The notes under the pieces are model-generated. The model saw nothing but the letters and a program-made list of their open reading frames with translations, was not told where the DNA came from and made no database searches. Below, one piece after another: positions 6,391-8,464 of a stretch of 8,464 nucleotides of DNA (position 1 is the stretch's first letter; each line of letters opens with the position of its first letter). The translations under genes were made by a program, and so were the position numbers. The DNA comes from Bacteroidales bacterium UBA4353 (lineage in GTDB: Bacteria > Bacteroidota > Bacteroidia > Bacteroidales > Paludibacteraceae), in assembly GCA_002394025.1 (NCBI GenBank), contig DGSV01000068.1, positions 1-8,464 on the forward strand, in the 5' to 3' direction.

Positions 6391-6741
6391 TTACAGCAAT
6401 TTATTAGTTTTAGTGTCGGGGAATACGACTTTAGGTCTAAAATCCCGGGCTTCCTGTTCTGTCATGAGCGCATAAGCCATGATGATAATTACATCGCCGG
6501 GTTGTACCAACCTTGCCGCAGCTCCGTTGAGGCATATTATGCCTGACTGCCTAGGTCCTGGAATGGCATAAGTAATCAGGCGCGCGCCATTACTGTTATC
6601 AACTACAGCCACCTGCTCGTTGGGTAGTATTCCTACCGCATCCATAAGATCCTGATCTATGGTAATACTACCTATATAATCAAGGTTAGCCTCGGTGACG
6701 GTGACTCGATGAATTTTAGATTTAAGTATTGTCAGGAACAC
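6391..6741 (-). CDS. panD: Aspartate 1-decarboxylase (PanD), GTG start
   Basis: A 116-residue cytosolic pyruvoyl enzyme that decarboxylates L-aspartate to beta-alanine for pantothenate and CoA synthesis. The proenzyme cuts itself between Gly24 and Ser25, and Ser25 becomes the pyruvoyl group. With the GTG at 6741-6739 as start, numbering agrees exactly with E. coli PanD: Lys9, His11-Arg12, Gly24-Ser25, Arg54, Thr57-Tyr58 and Asn72 all fall in place (LNGAAA at 71-76). An ATG at 6864 is in frame but would add 41 residues without family likeness, and it lies upstream of the promoter motif, so I reject it. No panC is adjacent in this window, although panC and panD are often neighbours. The gene seems to be its own transcription unit, with a promoter and a terminator. 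Confidence 0.96.
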   Translation of the reverse strand: MFLTILKSKIHRVTVTEANLDYIGSITIDQDLMDAVGILPNEQVAVVDNSNGARLITYAIPGPRQSGIICLNGAAARLVQPGDVIIIMAYALMTEQEARDFRPKVVFPDTKTNKLL

Positions 6742-6773
6742 GATTATTACTGCTATTTTCTTGTTTCGAGTTG

Positions 6774-6805
6774 CAAAATTACTGCTTTTTTTAATTTTAT
6801 GCAAA
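6774..6805 (-). promoter_or_regulatory. Bacteroidota-type promoter of panD
   Basis: On the minus strand TTTG (6805-6802) and TAATTTTG (6781-6774) match the -33 and -7 elements (TTTG / TAnnTTTG) with 20 nt between them, the same spacing as the operon promoter at 6303-6333. Predicted transcription begins near 6767, leaving about 25 nt of leader before the GTG at 6741. This supports the GTG start over the ATG at 6864. Confidence 0.72.
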
Positions 6806-6937
6806 TTATTAGCCTTAAAAACGTGGGCTAAACTAAATCGGTCATTAGAACAAAGAGTTGTCATCGATAAAAAAACAAGTATTATCTATTCGTCATAGTT
6901 TTACTCTTTTGGTATCATTATGCCTGTAATTAGGTCT

Positions 6938-6951
6938 TTATGCTCGCATAA
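6938..6951. promoter_or_regulatory. Short palindrome, possible operator
   Basis: The sequence ttatgctcgcataa is an inverted repeat of 6 bp per arm around a 2-nt centre. The loop is too short for a stable RNA hairpin, so a dimeric DNA-binding protein site is the more natural reading. It lies between the divergent panD and radC promoters. No specific regulator is recognised. Confidence 0.3.
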
Positions 6952-7003
6952 CTCTCTTAGTGCAAGATAAAAATATGTTCAATAAATTGTCAAAATTCCA
7001 CAT

Positions 7004-7024
7004 CAAGGTCTAAAGACCGACTTG
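7004..7024. other. Interrupted inverted repeat upstream of radC
   Basis: The core GGTC-TAAA-GACC (7007-7018) is flanked by CAA (7004-7006) and TTG (7022-7024), which can pair across a 3-nt bulge. There is no T-tract on the plus strand. It could be a protein site or a small hairpin; it lies about 75 nt upstream of the radC -7 motif. Confidence 0.3.
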
Positions 7025-7096
7025 GGGTATAAGGCACAACAGTTACTAATCATGCGTTATGTAATATTATAAATAGGCTTATTCGGATTTTTTTTG

Positions 7097-7104
7097 TAAC
7101 TTTG
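7097..7104 (+). promoter_or_regulatory. -7 element of the radC promoter
   Basis: TAACTTTG is an exact match to TAnnTTTG. I find no good TTTG about 20 nt upstream, so the -33 element is weak or absent. Transcription would begin near 7111, leaving a 25-nt leader to the ATG at 7136. This argues against the in-frame TTG at 7109, which would sit at or before the transcription start. Confidence 0.6.
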
Positions 7105-7135
7105 TAGTTTGGATTATGTTGAAAAATCAGGTTAT

Positions 7136-7816
7136 ATGTCATCTATCAAAGACCATGACATAGAAAGCCGTCCACGGGAGCGCTTGATGACCTTTGGTCC
7201 TCAGGCATTGAGTAATGCCGAGTTGCTTGCGATTGTTCTCGGTTCGGGTATTGTTGGTAATTCGGCAATAGACATTGCCGAACAGATATTGCGTGATTGC
7301 AATAATGATATAAACATTCTTGCCGGTCAGCACTATCAGTACTTCACCCATTATTCCGGTATCGGCACTGTACGCGCCATCACGCTATCCGCGGTTTTCG
7401 AGTTGGCACGTCGCCGCAAGGATATTGTTGGCAGTGAACGTCCTTTGCTGTTGAGTGCCTCGGCTGTCTATGAGTACATGAAACCGCGATTGGCAGACCT
7501 CAATCATGAGGAGATATGGGGTTTATACATCACTGCTGCGGGACGTTTGCATAGTATCCGTAAATTGGGTTCCGGGACGCGCACTGCGGTGCTATGCGAC
7601 CCCAAGGACGTCATATATCACGCATTGGGCAGCAACGTTTCATCGGTGATATTGGTTCATAATCACCCATCAGGCAGCACCACTCCGAGCGGCATGGACG
7701 ATGACTTGACGCTCAAGGTCAAGGGTGCAGCAGAACTTTTCGACCTGCGGTTCAACGACCATATCATCATCGGTCGCGATGGTTTTTTCAGCTATCGCCT
7801 CAAAGGAAAATTATGA
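7136..7816 (+). CDS. radC: RadC family JAB/JAMM domain protein
   Basis: A 226-residue RadC (UPF0758) protein. The N-terminal part has the family start RPRERLMTFG-QALSNAELLA (12-31) and a helix-hairpin-helix-like GIGTVRA (75-81). The C-terminal JAB/JAMM domain has the complete zinc ligand set HNHPSG (His175, His177) and Asp188 in PSGMDDD, with Glu125/Glu126 as the likely upstream acidic residue. It ends with DHIIIGRDGFFSY. JAMM domains are often zinc metallopeptidases, but the true activity of RadC is unknown, and the early DNA-repair role came from misassigned E. coli alleles. I chose the ATG at 7136 because the longer TTG start at 7109 lies at the predicted transcription start and adds nine unrelated residues. 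The methyltransferase gene follows after 4 nt, so the two are probably cotranscribed. Confidence 0.95.
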   Translation: MSSIKDHDIESRPRERLMTFGPQALSNAELLAIVLGSGIVGNSAIDIAEQILRDCNNDINILAGQHYQYFTHYSGIGTVRAITLSAVFELARRRKDIVGSERPLLLSASAVYEYMKPRLADLNHEEIWGLYITAAGRLHSIRKLGSGTRTAVLCDPKDVIYHALGSNVSSVILVHNHPSGSTTPSGMDDDLTLKVKGAAELFDLRFNDHIIIGRDGFFSYRLKGKL

Positions 7817-7820
7817 TATT

Positions 7821-8464
7821 ATGAAGATAATAAAACTACATCGCGGCAAGGATGAGTCGCTTCAACGTTTCCACCCGTGGGTTTTCTCGGGTGCCATAGC
7901 GTCGTGTGACGGAACTCCTTCTGAAGGCGAAATCGTTGCCGTAGCTGACAGTAACGGCAAGCCTATAGCTGTAGGGCACTATCAGATAGGCGGTATCGCC
8001 GTACGCATACTGACATTTGATGTCCATGAGCCTATTGATGATTTATTTTGGCAAAAGCGCATTACCAACGCTTTGCGTATGCGCGAGGGTCTTGGACTGC
8101 TTCGTGCTGATAATGACACGTACCGACTGGTTCATGGAGAGGGCGATTTTTTGCCGGGATTGGTTATTGACATATATGGTGACACTGCTGTTATTCAGTC
8201 GCATAGCGTAGGTATGCACCTGCACAGGATGGATATAGCCCGCGTGGTGGCGGATATTGTGCCCGGCGTGAAAAACGTATATTATAAATCAGAAAGCACG
8301 CTACCCTTCAAAGCCGACTTGCCTGATAAGGAAGACGGCTACATCCTCGGCGGCGAGAGCAACTGTCTCGGTCTCGAGAATGGTTTACGCTTTAATATTG
8401 ACTGGTTGCGTGGTCAGAAGACCGGTTTCTTCATTGATCAGCGCGAGAACCGCAGTCTGCTGGA
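7821..8464 (+). CDS. rlmI: RlmI-like 23S rRNA (cytosine-C5) methyltransferase, 5' part
   Basis: Open from ATG at 7821 to the window end (214 full codons), so only about the first half of a protein usually near 390-400 residues. Residues 1 to about 70 form a PUA-like RNA-binding domain (MKIIKLHRGKDESLQRFHPW, then VFSGAI). Next comes the linker and the conserved YRLVHGEGDFLPGLVIDIYG at 101-120. The Rossmann methyltransferase domain begins near 185 and includes QKTGFFIDQRENR at 199-211, the family motif before the SAM-binding loop. The catalytic cysteine region would lie beyond the window. RlmI of E. coli makes m5C1962 in 23S rRNA; orthology within COG1092 is likely but not proven by this part alone. 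It starts 4 nt after radC. The opposite-strand frames here are shadows. Confidence 0.9.
   Translation, partial: MKIIKLHRGKDESLQRFHPWVFSGAIASCDGTPSEGEIVAVADSNGKPIAVGHYQIGGIAVRILTFDVHEPIDDLFWQKRITNALRMREGLGLLRADNDTYRLVHGEGDFLPGLVIDIYGDTAVIQSHSVGMHLHRMDIARVVADIVPGVKNVYYKSESTLPFKADLPDKEDGYILGGESNCLGLENGLRFNIDWLRGQKTGFFIDQRENRSLL

Larger units (their letters stand above)
6806..7096. other. Divergent intergenic region between panD and radC
   Basis: AT-rich non-coding DNA between the panD promoter and the radC -7 element. It holds two small dyads, listed separately (6938-6951 and 7004-7024). I see no tRNA, known riboswitch or convincing short gene. The only frame entering it is the upstream extension of panD, which lacks family likeness. 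The spacer is long for two housekeeping genes and could house a regulator site or a small RNA, but the sequence shows no proof. Confidence 0.55.

Noticed and set aside
6742..6864. N-terminal 41-residue extension of PanD from the ATG at 6864
   Set aside because: No likeness to PanD, shifts the catalytic serine away from position 25, and overlaps a good promoter motif.
7109..7135. Nine-residue longer RadC from a TTG start
   Set aside because: The TTG lies at or before the transcription start predicted from TAACTTTG at 7097-7104, and the added residues are not family-like.
7836..8225. Minus- and alternate-frame reading frames inside the methyltransferase gene
   Set aside because: They lie inside a continuous frame with clear RlmI-like motifs and show no family features of their own.

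Overview
The window looks like chromosomal DNA of a gut-type Bacteroidales bacterium, possibly Muribaculaceae (the family placement is inference). The protein families are typical Bacteroidota ones: a TonB-dependent receptor with an N-terminal carboxypeptidase-regulatory-like domain, a DUF5689-type lipoprotein, a membrane-anchored OmpH/Skp protein and a Bacteroidota-style PanD. Promoters fit the Bacteroidota TTTG / TAnnTTTG consensus, and there are no clear Shine-Dalgarno sequences before the starts.

Layout. Positions 1-433 hold no gene. They contain a degenerate interspersed repeat array with a GC-rich hairpin (2-158), a perfect 17-bp hairpin terminator (229-268) and three 44-nt tandem repeats (278-408). 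From 6310 down to 434 a minus-strand operon reads: 70-aa membrane protein, anchored OmpH/Skp-like protein, 1075-aa TonB-dependent receptor, 378-aa DUF5689-like lipoprotein, CvpA-family protein. Gaps are 4, 35 and 29 nt, and the last two genes overlap by 1 nt. A promoter lies just before the first gene. Upstream of it, panD (6391-6741, minus strand, GTG start) is a single-gene unit with its own promoter and a hairpin terminator. That terminator abuts the operon promoter. A divergent intergenic region (6742-7135) with two small dyads separates panD from the plus-strand pair radC and an RlmI-like rRNA methyltransferase gene, which runs off the window end.

How the genes may work together. The receptor and the lipoprotein look like the outer-membrane parts of an uptake or binding system of unknown substrate, analogous in layout to SusC/SusD but not of those families. 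The OmpH/Skp-like protein could help the large barrel through the periplasm; CvpA and the small membrane protein would add inner-membrane parts. The combination, rather than any single gene, is the least described feature here. panD (beta-alanine for pantothenate/CoA), radC and the methyltransferase are ordinary housekeeping genes.
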